Part shown: positions 1 through 7,667 of the stretch, piece after piece
Numbering within the stretch: position 1 is the first letter of the stretch
Layout of the letters: each line of letters begins with the position of its first letter
From: an uncultured Sutterella sp.
Lineage (GTDB): Bacteria; Pseudomonadota; Gammaproteobacteria; Burkholderiales; Burkholderiaceae_F
Assembly (NCBI GenBank): GCA_900538905.1
Contig: UPZS01000017.1
Coordinates: 1 to 40,095, forward strand
Reading direction: 5' to 3'
DNA: 40,095 nt
Position numbers and translations under genes: made by a program
The notes under the pieces: model-generated
Told to the model about the DNA's origin: nothing
The model's input: only the letters and a program-made list of their open reading frames with translations
Databases searched by the model: none

Positions 1-74
1 TTTTTTTTCAAGCAGAAGACGGCATACGAGATTACGTACGGTGACTGGAGTTCAGACGTGTGCTCTTCCGATCT
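1..74 (+). other. Illumina P7 sequencing adapter (not genomic)
   Basis: Bases 9-32 are the P7 flow-cell sequence beginning CAAGCAGAAGACGG, bases 33-40 are an 8-base index (TACGTACG), and bases 41-74 are the index-read primer site ending GCTCTTCCGATCT. The eight T's at 1-8 fit the complement of the A-run that reads give after running off the adapter end. Genomic DNA therefore starts at base 75. Any reading frame entering from the left edge is artificial here. Confidence 0.98.
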
Positions 75-113
75 GATTGTTGTAAGTATTTACCCTATAT
101 TCTTACAACAATC
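75..113. repeat. 12-bp perfect inverted repeat next to the adapter junction
   Basis: GATTGTTGTAAG at 75-86 is exactly complementary to CTTACAACAATC at 102-113, with a 15-base A/T-rich loop. The right arm is followed by TTTT, so it could be a terminator-like hairpin of an upstream transcript. The left arm starts at the very first base after the adapter, so it could also be a fold-back artefact of library end repair. Confidence 0.7.
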
Positions 114-115
114 TT

Positions 116-127
116 TTACGGCCGTAA
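116..127. repeat. 12-bp perfect palindrome
   Basis: TTACGGCCGTAA is self-complementary over its full length. It lies between the two larger hairpins at 75-113 and 140-173. It could be a dimeric-regulator site or chance; no family is recognised. Confidence 0.5.
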
Positions 128-139
128 GTTTCCGGCTCA

Positions 140-173
140 GGACTAATTCTTTCGGCCAATCGGGAATTAGTCC
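140..173. repeat. 10-bp perfect inverted repeat upstream of hupG
   Basis: GGACTAATTC at 140-149 pairs exactly with GAATTAGTCC at 164-173 across a 14-base loop. No T-run follows on either strand, so it does not look like an intrinsic terminator. A weaker 6-bp hairpin (TTCTGA/TCAGAA, 184-204) follows. No coding potential is seen between 75 and 300. Confidence 0.6.
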
Positions 174-300
174 CTGCCGTTCTTCTGAATTATTGAATCA
201 GAAACCAAATCCGTTGAGAATGGATTGTGTCCTTAGCGGCCCAGGATGCGCGTCATGCCGCCTGCGCTTCGTGTCTTCTTTTGTCGGGACTCTGCTTTCT

Positions 301-771
301 ATGGGAAAAACAAAACTCAACGCCGTTACGCAAGCGCTTGTACACATCGACCCTGACAAGCACCCGCTCTTTTTACGTCTCAAGGAGTCGGGAAATTTCA
401 TATGGCTTACGCAAGCCGATGAGGCTCCGATGAAAACCCTCGACGGTCTCGGGCTTCTGTGCATCGTAGATGATCCCAATATGTTCAAAGAGACACTCGA
501 CATGGCCGTGCTTGCCCCCGAAATCAAAAAACTCTTTGAAGAAACGCTGGCTGCCGCCTGGTTCACTTCCCCAGCAATCGGAAGAGAGCTAGCTACTCGC
601 CTTGGCATTCGTCGGCTGCCCGCCGTTGCCGTCTACTGCTGTGGTGAAATGCTGGGCGCCATCGAAGGGCTTCGTCCCTGGGGGGAATATCAAAACGAAC
701 TCATTGCCATTTTGACCTCACGTACCAAACCGCACAAGAAAACATTGGTCATCGCTCCGGTTCATAACTGA
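301..771 (+). CDS. hupG: hydrogenase maturation protein, HupG/HyaE family (thioredoxin-fold chaperone)
   Basis: Predicted 156-residue protein of the HyaE/HupG family, thioredoxin-fold proteins thought to chaperone the Tat-exported small subunit of uptake [NiFe]-hydrogenases. The sequence shows the family's C-terminal pattern: GIRRLPAVAVY, a strand, then a GLRPWGEY segment matching the G-I-H-P-W-A-E segment of E. coli HyaE. There is no CxxC pair, as is normal for this family. The ATG at 301 is chosen because residues encoded upstream do not look like protein and the frame runs into adapter. The ribosome site is weak (GGGA). It is the first gene of the visible hup/hyp operon, 55 bases before hupH. 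The call rests on motif and context. Confidence 0.75.
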   Translation: MGKTKLNAVTQALVHIDPDKHPLFLRLKESGNFIWLTQADEAPMKTLDGLGLLCIVDDPNMFKETLDMAVLAPEIKKLFEETLAAAWFTSPAIGRELATRLGIRRLPAVAVYCCGEMLGAIEGLRPWGEYQNELIAILTSRTKPHKKTLVIAPVHN

Positions 772-826
772 CCGTATCGACGACGGCCTACGATGCCGCC
801 TGGATCTAACCTGAGAGGTTCATTTC

Positions 827-1633
827 ATGATCGAATTAAAGTTCAAACGCAAAACCGGTTGGGACGGCCCGGATCTGGATCGAGGCGCCGAACGACGCGC
901 CGCCGACCTGTCGCTCAAAATCCTTAAGAACCTCGAACAAGTCTTTCTGCAGGCCTACGAAACACAGACATCTCCGGACTGGATCTATGACCTCGGCGGA
1001 ATGGATTCTCAGAGCGCAGCCTTTTTGCTTCACAGCCTTGGCAAAGGTGAAGTGCGCATCTCGCTTCACAACGGCGAAGTCAAAGTTTGCGAAACGGCCA
1101 TTCCCGGATTGTGGCTACTGGAGATCGGGCAGGTTAAAAGCCTCGTTGCAGCCTTGTTGCCTCGTTCAATCGAAGCGGCCATTTCAAACGGAGCCGATCG
1201 CATTGAAATCCCTGAAAAACTGCCGGCAGGTCTTTTTGCCGCTCCGGCCATTCTCGGAGAAATCAACGAAGCTCTTGCTCAAACCGACATTTCCAAAACC
1301 GATCCCGACACAGTGCCGCGTCAGATCGATATGGTGCGTCAGCCGCTTACGCCCACCGACCGCACCTTCATTTTGACGTGCATCGGCGAAGGTTCCCTTT
1401 CAATCGAACTGTCGGGCTTTGCCGAAAGCCGCATTTTCTCGACAAAAGTACGTGGGCTGTGGCGCTCGGTCATCATCAACAACAATCACAAAGTGCTTCT
1501 CGACAGCCTATGCGTGACTCACGTTCCGCCCGAAGTCCCCGCGTCTCTGGACGACATGGGTCGCAGCGCCAAACTTGTGCGCGAAACCATCGAGTGGATC
1601 GAACGCGACCTGGAGCGCGGTGCTCTGGGATAA
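827..1633 (+). CDS. hupH: hydrogenase expression/maturation protein, HupH/HyaF family
   Basis: Predicted 268 residues. HupH/HyaF proteins are accessory factors needed for uptake hydrogenase, probably acting on small-subunit assembly; the exact biochemical role is not settled. The sequence shows the two related halves of the family: an N-terminal half with SLHNGEVKVCETAIPGLW and a C-terminal half with ESRIFSTKVRGLW followed by a segment rich in N and V. The end reads VRETIEWIERDL, a typical C-terminal helix. AGAGG about 12 bases upstream supports the ATG. It sits between hupG and the rubredoxin gene hupI, the usual hup order. Confidence 0.85.
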   Translation: MIELKFKRKTGWDGPDLDRGAERRAADLSLKILKNLEQVFLQAYETQTSPDWIYDLGGMDSQSAAFLLHSLGKGEVRISLHNGEVKVCETAIPGLWLLEIGQVKSLVAALLPRSIEAAISNGADRIEIPEKLPAGLFAAPAILGEINEALAQTDISKTDPDTVPRQIDMVRQPLTPTDRTFILTCIGEGSLSIELSGFAESRIFSTKVRGLWRSVIINNNHKVLLDSLCVTHVPPEVPASLDDMGRSAKLVRETIEWIERDLERGALG

Positions 1634-1659
1634 ACGGTTGTTTGAAGGATTTTTGCGCT

Positions 1660-1914
1660 ATGAGCGACATCGCCACCGGACTTGACATCATTGATCGGCT
1701 CAATGCCGAGCGCAACGCGCGCATCGCGGACAGTACCAAAATGCAATGCAAGATTTGCTGGTACGTCTACGATCCGCAGGAAGGGTGCCCGGAAAACCAA
1801 ACGCCTCCCGGCACCGCTTTCAAAGATTTGCCCGAATGGTGGACCTGTCCGGATTGCGGCAACGGCAAACATGTCTTCATCCCGTTTCTTGATGTCGACG
1901 ACACCTCGGAGTGA
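1660..1914 (+). CDS. hupI: rubredoxin, HupI type
   Basis: Predicted 84-residue rubredoxin with a mononuclear Fe(Cys)4 centre. The ligands are the CKIC knuckle (C30, C33) and the CPDC knuckle (C62, C65), with the aromatic WYVYDP and EWWTCPDCG segments typical of rubredoxins. HupI-type rubredoxins in hydrogenase operons are linked to protecting or assembling the small subunit when some oxygen is present. The ATG at 1660 has AAGGA about 11 bases upstream. It gives a 28-residue lead before the fold, slightly longer than a minimal 55-70 residue rubredoxin. An extra cysteine (C42) lies between the knuckles. Confidence 0.9.
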   Translation: MSDIATGLDIIDRLNAERNARIADSTKMQCKICWYVYDPQEGCPENQTPPGTAFKDLPEWWTCPDCGNGKHVFIPFLDVDDTSE

Positions 1915-1919
1915 CAGCT

Positions 1920-2744
1920 ATGACGCGTAACGAAGCCTCTGGTACCGGTACGAGTCGTTCTCGACTCGACAATGTCGCTCCTGCTCCCATCTCTTTCCTG
2001 CGCCGCCCTAAGCCCTTTGATCGCGAAGCGGCTATGCGTGCCTACGAAAAGGAACATCCTGAGGCGCTGCAGACACGTATGCAGGCCCTGCGCTCGCGCC
2101 ATGCCGGCACTAGTCTGAAAATCTTTCCGAGCGATCCTCAGCGTTTCTTTGAAGCAGGCTTTACCGAGATTCTGGCCACTCGCATGGCTGGGCTTCCGAT
2201 CGTAAACGCGAAGCTCTCCGTTGCCGCCACACCTTTCGTACGCATCCTTATTGATCAAACGCAAGCTTGGATTGGGGTGGTCGTCACCCCCTGGGCGGTC
2301 ATGGCAATTCTTGCACCTGCTGCTCGTGAAGGCTGGAGCTTCGTTCCTGCTGGCGGCATTGAAGAAATTGAATTGGCTGCCGGCACCTTCCGTTTTGTGG
2401 CATGCGCCGACAATATTCTCGGACACTACCGCAGTCTTTCGCTTAAAAGTCCCGTTTTCGAGTTCCAAGATATGGCAAGCGCCAAAGCCTTCGCGCAGAC
2501 GTGTCTGAATTTGTTGCTCGGGCGAGAGGAACTTCAAGAAGACAGCGAACCTGAAAATCCGATCCTGTCGCAACAGACACCGCCACTTGAACCAATGAAA
2601 AAAACACTCTCAAGAAGAGAGCTTCTCGGACGTTACGCACAACCTCTTGCTGTAGATTTAGAACAAAAGCGCCGATCAAGCGATGCCGACAGCCGGTCTC
2701 GTGGCACAGTTCCTGAACCGATCACCACTGGGGATAAAGTATGA
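1920..2744 (+). CDS. hupJ: hydrogenase assembly chaperone, HupJ/HybE family, long form
   Basis: Predicted 274 residues. The centre matches the HybE/HupJ family: WIGVVVTPWAVMAILAP, then a W-S-F-V-P-A-G segment, FRFVACADNILGHY, and SPVFEFQDMASAKAFAQ. The C-terminal SRRELLGRY echoes the SRR-x-LL tail of the family. HybE-type proteins bind hydrogenase precursors before export. Family members are usually about 150-200 residues; this one has extra N-terminal (about 60) and C-terminal (about 60) low-complexity stretches. An in-frame GTG at 1911 overlaps the hupI stop, but ATG 1920 is preferred because GGAG sits 8 bases before it. Its stop overlaps the hupK start (ATGA). Confidence 0.8.
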   Translation: MTRNEASGTGTSRSRLDNVAPAPISFLRRPKPFDREAAMRAYEKEHPEALQTRMQALRSRHAGTSLKIFPSDPQRFFEAGFTEILATRMAGLPIVNAKLSVAATPFVRILIDQTQAWIGVVVTPWAVMAILAPAAREGWSFVPAGGIEEIELAAGTFRFVACADNILGHYRSLSLKSPVFEFQDMASAKAFAQTCLNLLLGREELQEDSEPENPILSQQTPPLEPMKKTLSRRELLGRYAQPLAVDLEQKRRSSDADSRSRGTVPEPITTGDKV

Positions 2745-3868
2745 GTTTCACAGAAGGTTCCGTCCTCATTGACGTTGATATGGCGTCGCAAACCCGCCCC
2801 AAAGTCACGACCCGCTCGACGCGACAGGGTGAGATCAGTCGTGCCATTACCGGACAACCGGTCAACTCTCTCCTACCCAAGACGCTCATCGAGTCACTAT
2901 ACGCACTCTGTCCGCAGGCCCATTTGACCGCGTTTGAATGCGCCATGGCTGCCGCTCAGCAAAAAGAAATTCCGCAACGCACCCGCAAAGTCGTTTATGA
3001 AATCATCAACGAACATCTGCGTTTCCTGGCCTTTGACGCATGCGTATCCGTTGGTCTCAAACCTGCCGAAGAAGTGCGTCGACTAGGTCAACTGCGCGCG
3101 TTGACCACTGCGGAACTCTCCAAAGAAATCCCAGATTTCGATCGTCTCGACGAAGCCATCGCTCCTGCCATTCAAACCTTCGTGACGGGATCCGGTCCCG
3201 ATCAGTTTGAGGCACTGCAATCTCTGCCTGACTTTGAGGCCTGGATGATGCACGGCGCAACGGCTGCGAGCCGACTTTATGCACAACTTTGGGAAACCGT
3301 ACCCTGCCGCCGACACACCTCAGTTGCCATGCTCAACCCGCGTTGTTCTCTCGAAACAATCGAAACGTGGATTTCGGGTGACGTTTCGGTAAGTTGCCCT
3401 CTAATCAACGGCACGGCGCATCAGACAAGCGCCCTCGGACGTTGCGAGAATCAACCGCTCCTGAATGAAATCGCCGAGCAGTACGGCTGCGGCATTCGTG
3501 CCCAATTTGTCTCACGTCTCATTGATCTCATGCTCTACTGGAAGATACGGCGTGACCCGCAGTGGTCCGTTCAAGCAGGACAAACCGCTCCGAACACAGG
3601 TCTGGCACACGTTCAGACCGCGCGCGGTTCTTTGATTGTCCGCGTCATTGTCGAAAAGGGCATCATCGCAGGCGTCAAAACCATCGCCCCCACCGAATGG
3701 AATTTCGCTTCAGGCAGTTGCGCAGAGCAAGCGCTTTCCATGATCGAATTCAGTTCAGAGGATCAATGGAGGCGCGACGCAGCCTGGATTTTGGCGGCCA
3801 TTGACCCTTGTGTGCCCTACTCAATTCGGTTCCACAACGTTTTGCAAAACGAAAGTAACCATGCATGA
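2741..3868 (+). CDS. hupK: hydrogenase maturation protein HupK/HoxV family
   Basis: Predicted 375 residues. HupK/HoxV proteins are distant relatives of the [NiFe]-hydrogenase large subunit and are thought to act as a scaffold while the Fe(CN)2CO group is built and transferred. The C-terminal part shows the diagnostic pattern: an ARGSLIVRV segment, then GVKTIAPTEWNF, then SMIEFSS. Near residue 56 is ALCPQAH, which recalls the large subunit's CxxxH motif but is not a full CxxC nickel site. The ATG overlaps the hupJ stop by 4 bases and the 3' end overlaps hypA by 8 bases, so translation is probably coupled. Confidence 0.82.
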   Translation: MSFTEGSVLIDVDMASQTRPKVTTRSTRQGEISRAITGQPVNSLLPKTLIESLYALCPQAHLTAFECAMAAAQQKEIPQRTRKVVYEIINEHLRFLAFDACVSVGLKPAEEVRRLGQLRALTTAELSKEIPDFDRLDEAIAPAIQTFVTGSGPDQFEALQSLPDFEAWMMHGATAASRLYAQLWETVPCRRHTSVAMLNPRCSLETIETWISGDVSVSCPLINGTAHQTSALGRCENQPLLNEIAEQYGCGIRAQFVSRLIDLMLYWKIRRDPQWSVQAGQTAPNTGLAHVQTARGSLIVRVIVEKGIIAGVKTIAPTEWNFASGSCAEQALSMIEFSSEDQWRRDAAWILAAIDPCVPYSIRFHNVLQNESNHA

Positions 3869-4214
3869 AGTCTCCATCGCCGAAGGCATTCTGTCAGCTG
3901 TTGAATCAACGCTGGTCAACGAATCCGACGCAAAAGTTTCGTCGGTAACGGTCAACATCGGCGAATTGGCTGGCGTGGAAAGCCAGGCTCTTTTGTTTGC
4001 CTGGGATTCGGTAGTGCGCGGTACGCTTGCCGAAGGGGCCAAACTTGTGATTGAGCAGGTCGCTGGAGAAGCCTGGTGCATGAAATGCGCTAAGAACGTG
4101 CCGCTGCACCGCCACGGCGATCCTTGCCCCCAATGCGGCGGCTATCAGCTAATGCCCGTCAAAGGACACGAATTGAAGGTCGCGAGTCTAGAACTTGCCG
4201 TTGACGCGTCCTGA
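3861..4214 (+). CDS. hypA: hydrogenase nickel-insertion protein HypA
   Basis: Predicted 117 residues, the family's usual length. HypA takes nickel and, with HypB, delivers it to the hydrogenase large subunit. It starts MHE, so the nickel ligand His2 is present. The structural zinc site is complete: C73-x2-C76 and C89-x2-C92. The ATG at 3861 is chosen because the nickel-binding His must be residue 2; it overlaps the end of hupK. HypB follows 39 bases later. Confidence 0.96.
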   Translation: MHEVSIAEGILSAVESTLVNESDAKVSSVTVNIGELAGVESQALLFAWDSVVRGTLAEGAKLVIEQVAGEAWCMKCAKNVPLHRHGDPCPQCGGYQLMPVKGHELKVASLELAVDAS

Positions 4215-4253
4215 TTGACATCCAACCCGATTCTGTTTTTTAAGGAGTTCTCC

Positions 4254-5036
4254 ATGTGTACTACCTGCGGCTGCGGCAATCCTCACAACCATACGCATAT
4301 CGATGAAAAAGGCAACGTTGTCACTCACGCTCACGATCACGGCGACCACGATCACTCCCATGGTCACGCACATACACGTACCGTTACCGTCGAGCAAGAT
4401 ATCCTTGCCCGCAACAATGCGATTGCCGACGAAAACCGAGCCCTTTTTGCCGCCAAGAAAATCCTGACCTTGAACTTTGTGAGTTCTCCGGGATCCGGCA
4501 AAACAGAACTTTTATGTGCCACTGTGCGCGCCAAACCCGCCGACGCTCCCGAAATTCTTGTCATCGAAGGCGATCAGCAAACCGACAACGATGCCAATCG
4601 CATCCGAGCGACAGGAGCAGATGCTGTACAGATCAACACAGGCAAGGGTTGCCACCTTGACGCTGAACAGGTCAAATTGGCATTAAGCATCCGTCCGCCC
4701 GCCGATAACAGCCTCGTACTGATCGAAAACGTCGGCAATTTGGTATGTCCCGCCGAATTTGATTTGGGTGAAGCACACAAAGTGGTGGTGATTTCCGTCA
4801 CCGAGGGTGCCGATAAGCCGCTGAAGTATCCTGACATGTTTGCGGCGGCCGATCTGATGATCATTAACAAAATTGATCTGGCCCCCTACGTTAATTTCGA
4901 CATGGACAAATGCGAGGAATACGCCCGTCGCGTTAACCCCTCGATTCGTTCGCTTCGCGTCTCGGCTACAACAGGCGAAGGCCTGGAAAAGTGGTGGGCA
5001 TGGCTCAAGGCCAACCTGATAATCGCGCAACTCTAA
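4254..5036 (+). CDS. hypB: hydrogenase nickel-insertion GTPase HypB
   Basis: Predicted 260 residues. HypB is the GTPase partner of HypA in nickel delivery. The N-terminus carries the high-affinity nickel motif CTTCGCG (C2, C5, C7). A histidine-rich stretch at about residues 10-42 holds 11 His and probably stores nickel. The GTPase part has a P-loop SSPGSGKT (about 77-84), the [13 protein letters not shown] metal/GTPase segment and NKIDL (base recognition). An in-frame TTG at 4215 is rejected: ATG 4254 has AAGGAG at 4242-4247 and places the nickel motif at the true N-terminus. Confidence 0.97.
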   Translation: MCTTCGCGNPHNHTHIDEKGNVVTHAHDHGDHDHSHGHAHTRTVTVEQDILARNNAIADENRALFAAKKILTLNFVSSPGSGKTELLCATVRAKPADAPEILVIEGDQQTDNDANRIRATGADAVQINTGKGCHLDAEQVKLALSIRPPADNSLVLIENVGNLVCPAEFDLGEAHKVVVISVTEGADKPLKYPDMFAAADLMIINKIDLAPYVNFDMDKCEEYARRVNPSIRSLRVSATTGEGLEKWWAWLKANLIIAQL

Positions 5037-5051
5037 GCCGAGATAACGGTC

Positions 5052-7391
5052 ATGACTGTGCAACGGCGCACCTATCGGATCAAAGGCCTTGTGCAGGGCG
5101 TGGGCTTTCGGCCGACGCTCTGGCGCGTGGCGCACGCCTTGAAACTCGCTGGCGAAGTCTGGAACGATGCACAGGGCGTCGGAGCGATTCTCGAGGGAGA
5201 TGTCTCTGTCCTCGATTGTTTCGAAGAAGCGCTGCGCAAAACCGTGCAAGATGAGGCGCCGCTAGCCCGCATTGATTCTGTAGAGTTGGTGCAAACGCAG
5301 CCCCCCGTCGGCGCAACCGATTTCGTGATCACGGCAAGCCGTCAAGGAGTGGCACACACGATGGTGACGCCGGATGCGGCAACCTGCAAAGCCTGTGCCA
5401 TTGAGATGTTCACGCCGGGCAACCGACGCTGGCGTTACGCTTTTACCAACTGCACACATTGCGGTCCGCGCTTCACAATTACGCGCAGCATTCCTTACGA
5501 TCGCCCGATGACATCCATGGCCTCTTTTGCCATGTGTCCGGAGTGCCGGCGTGAGTATGACAATCCGGCCGACCGACGTTTTCACGCTCAGCCCAACGCC
5601 TGTCCCGTTTGCGGCCCCCAACTCAGATTGATCAACACGAAGGGCGTCCCCATCGAGTGCTCTGATCCCGTTGTGACCGCCGCACGTTTGTTGCAAGAAG
5701 GCAGAATTATCGCCGTCAAAGGTCTAGGCGGTTTTCATCTGGCGGTGGATGCACACAACGCTCAAGCCGTCGCCCGTTTGCGTCAGCGCAAAGCCCGCGA
5801 AGCCAAACCACTAGCGGTGATGACAGTCAACGAAGCCAGCGCGCGGCTCTGGGGCGAATTCGACGATACCGAGCTTGGTCTATTACGTTCCCCAGCTCGC
5901 CCCATCGTGTTGGCGCGCAAAACCGAACGTTGCCGAAGCGCTTTTTCTTTTGTTGCCGACGGCTTGAACGAAATCGGGCTCATGACAGCCTACACGCCGG
6001 TTCATCTTCTGCTTTTCCATGCATTGATCGGTCAACCTCAAGAGGCAAAGTGGCTCGATATCGCCTCTGACACTGCCCTCGTGATGACCTCGGCCAACCC
6101 CTCCGGCGAGCCCCTGGTCATTCACACAAAGGAAGCCTGTAGACGCCTTGATGGCATTGCCGATGCTATTCTCACGCACGATCGCGAGATTGTCTGCCGC
6201 TGCGACGACTCAGTGGTGCGCGTGGTTGACGGCGCCTCAAGACTCGTTCGAAGAGCTCGCGGATACACGCCTCTTGCCGTCAAAACAAACCGCGACATGA
6301 CAGGCATTGCCGCTACGGGAGCTTCGCTCAAAGCAACTGCCGCACTCGGTCGCGGTACGGAAATCTTCGTAACCGCACACATCGGTGACACCAAAAACGT
6401 TGCTTCCTGCAATGCACTGAAAGAAGCACTGCTTCACTTTGAAGACATTTTGGAAACACACCCGACAAAAGCCGTTGCCTGCGATCTTCATCCCGACTTT
6501 TACGCTTCGCGTCTGGCGCGTGAAATTGCTGGAGCAAGGAAAATTCCCCTCTTTGAAGTACAACATCATCATGCCCACACGATGGCCGTTGCGCTTGAGT
6601 ACGGACTTGAAGGCGATGTTTACGGTTTGTCGTTGGACGGCGTTGGACTGGGCACAGACGGCCGCGCCTGGGGATGCGAAGTTTTGCACTGCAGAAGCAA
6701 TGGTACGTTTGAACGCCTGGGTCATCTGCAAAACCTGCCTCTCCCCGGAGGCGACGCCGCCGCCCGAGAACCCTGGCGAATGGCGGTATCAGCCGCATTG
6801 AAGACTGACTGCAAAAACGAAGCGCTTGCTCTTTGGCCGCACCGTCCCGTTGCCGCCATGTTGGTGCTTGCCGCCAATACGCGTCTTACCGGCAACACCA
6901 GTTCGGCTGGCCGCCTTTTTGATGCTGTGAGCGCCATTGCAGGTCTGTGCGAGGAACAAAGCGACGAAGCGCAGGCCGCCATGCTTTTGGAAGCTGCAGG
7001 CGGTGATTTTGCCCAAGCCGTCTACGACGACAATGACTTTGTTGTGACGAAAGAGGCAGACGTAAATGTTCTCGACGTTACGACTCTTTTAAAACGCCTT
7101 TTTGCCATGCGTCTCGACGGAGCTTCACCTCAAACGATTTCGCAGCGCTTTCACGCCGCTTTCAGCGCCGGGATGGCAGAGCTCGCCCGCATCTGCATTC
7201 CCGCCGGCTCCTCGGTATGCCTTTCGGGCGGCACGTTCCTAAACCGATTTATGTCCGCCGACCTGAACCGGCGTTTGCGACAAATGGGTTACCAAACTTA
7301 CCTGCCGAGTCAACTGCCGCCCGGAGACGGTGCGATCAGTTTTGGGCAATGTGCCGTTGCCCGACAACGACTTGATGCCGCCGGTCATTAA
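5052..7391 (+). CDS. hypF: carbamoyltransferase HypF
   Basis: Predicted 779 residues, full length for HypF. It turns carbamoyl phosphate and ATP into carbamoyl-adenylate and passes the carbamoyl group to the HypE C-terminal cysteine, the source of the cyanide ligands. Domains in order: acylphosphatase-like (1-95, GLVQGVGFRPTLWR), four CxxC pairs forming two zinc fingers (about 111-190, starting CKACAIEM), YrdC-like nucleotide-binding domain (about 200-390, GGFHLAVDA and SANPSGEPL), and a Kae1-like domain with VQHHHAHTMAV near residue 503 and a C-terminal GDGAISFGQ. No break or missing motif is seen. Confidence 0.97.
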   Translation: MTVQRRTYRIKGLVQGVGFRPTLWRVAHALKLAGEVWNDAQGVGAILEGDVSVLDCFEEALRKTVQDEAPLARIDSVELVQTQPPVGATDFVITASRQGVAHTMVTPDAATCKACAIEMFTPGNRRWRYAFTNCTHCGPRFTITRSIPYDRPMTSMASFAMCPECRREYDNPADRRFHAQPNACPVCGPQLRLINTKGVPIECSDPVVTAARLLQEGRIIAVKGLGGFHLAVDAHNAQAVARLRQRKAREAKPLAVMTVNEASARLWGEFDDTELGLLRSPARPIVLARKTERCRSAFSFVADGLNEIGLMTAYTPVHLLLFHALIGQPQEAKWLDIASDTALVMTSANPSGEPLVIHTKEACRRLDGIADAILTHDREIVCRCDDSVVRVVDGASRLVRRARGYTPLAVKTNRDMTGIAATGASLKATAALGRGTEIFVTAHIGDTKNVASCNALKEALLHFEDILETHPTKAVACDLHPDFYASRLAREIAGARKIPLFEVQHHHAHTMAVALEYGLEGDVYGLSLDGVGLGTDGRAWGCEVLHCRSNGTFERLGHLQNLPLPGGDAAAREPWRMAVSAALKTDCKNEALALWPHRPVAAMLVLAANTRLTGNTSSAGRLFDAVSAIAGLCEEQSDEAQAAMLLEAAGGDFAQAVYDDNDFVVTKEADVNVLDVTTLLKRLFAMRLDGASPQTISQRFHAAFSAGMAELARICIPAGSSVCLSGGTFLNRFMSADLNRRLRQMGYQTYLPSQLPPGDGAISFGQCAVARQRLDAAGH

Positions 7392-7411
7392 ACAATAAAG
7401 GAATCAAAATC

Positions 7412-7651
7412 ATGTGCTTAGCAGTACCCGCACAAATCATCTCGCTTGACGGCATGACCGCCGTAGCCGAAATGTCAGGTATCAAAAAGGAAATCGACGT
7501 GACGCTCACCCCCGAGGTGGCCCCCGGCGACTGGGTGGTGGTACATGTTGGTTATGCCTTACAGCGAATTGATCCTCAGAAAGCTCTGGAAACGCTTGAA
7601 GCAATGCGCACCGCTGGAAGCCTAGGCTCCGAAGCCGTTGCAGCATCTTGA
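7412..7651 (+). CDS. hypC: hydrogenase assembly chaperone HypC/HupF
   Basis: Predicted 79 residues. HypC binds HypD and shuttles the Fe(CN)2CO unit to the large-subunit precursor. It starts MCLAVPAQI, so the essential Cys2 is present once the initiator Met is removed. GDWVVVHVGYALQRID is the family's core. AAAGGAA lies about 10 bases before the ATG. It has a short tail after the ALETLEAM helix. It lies between hypF and hypD, the common order. Confidence 0.96.
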   Translation: MCLAVPAQIISLDGMTAVAEMSGIKKEIDVTLTPEVAPGDWVVVHVGYALQRIDPQKALETLEAMRTAGSLGSEAVAAS

Positions 7652-7667
7652 ACAAGGAGGCAACGGA

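Noticed and set aside
58..300. Upstream extension of the first gene into the left edge
   Set aside because: It starts inside adapter sequence and the encoded residues before 301 do not resemble any protein.
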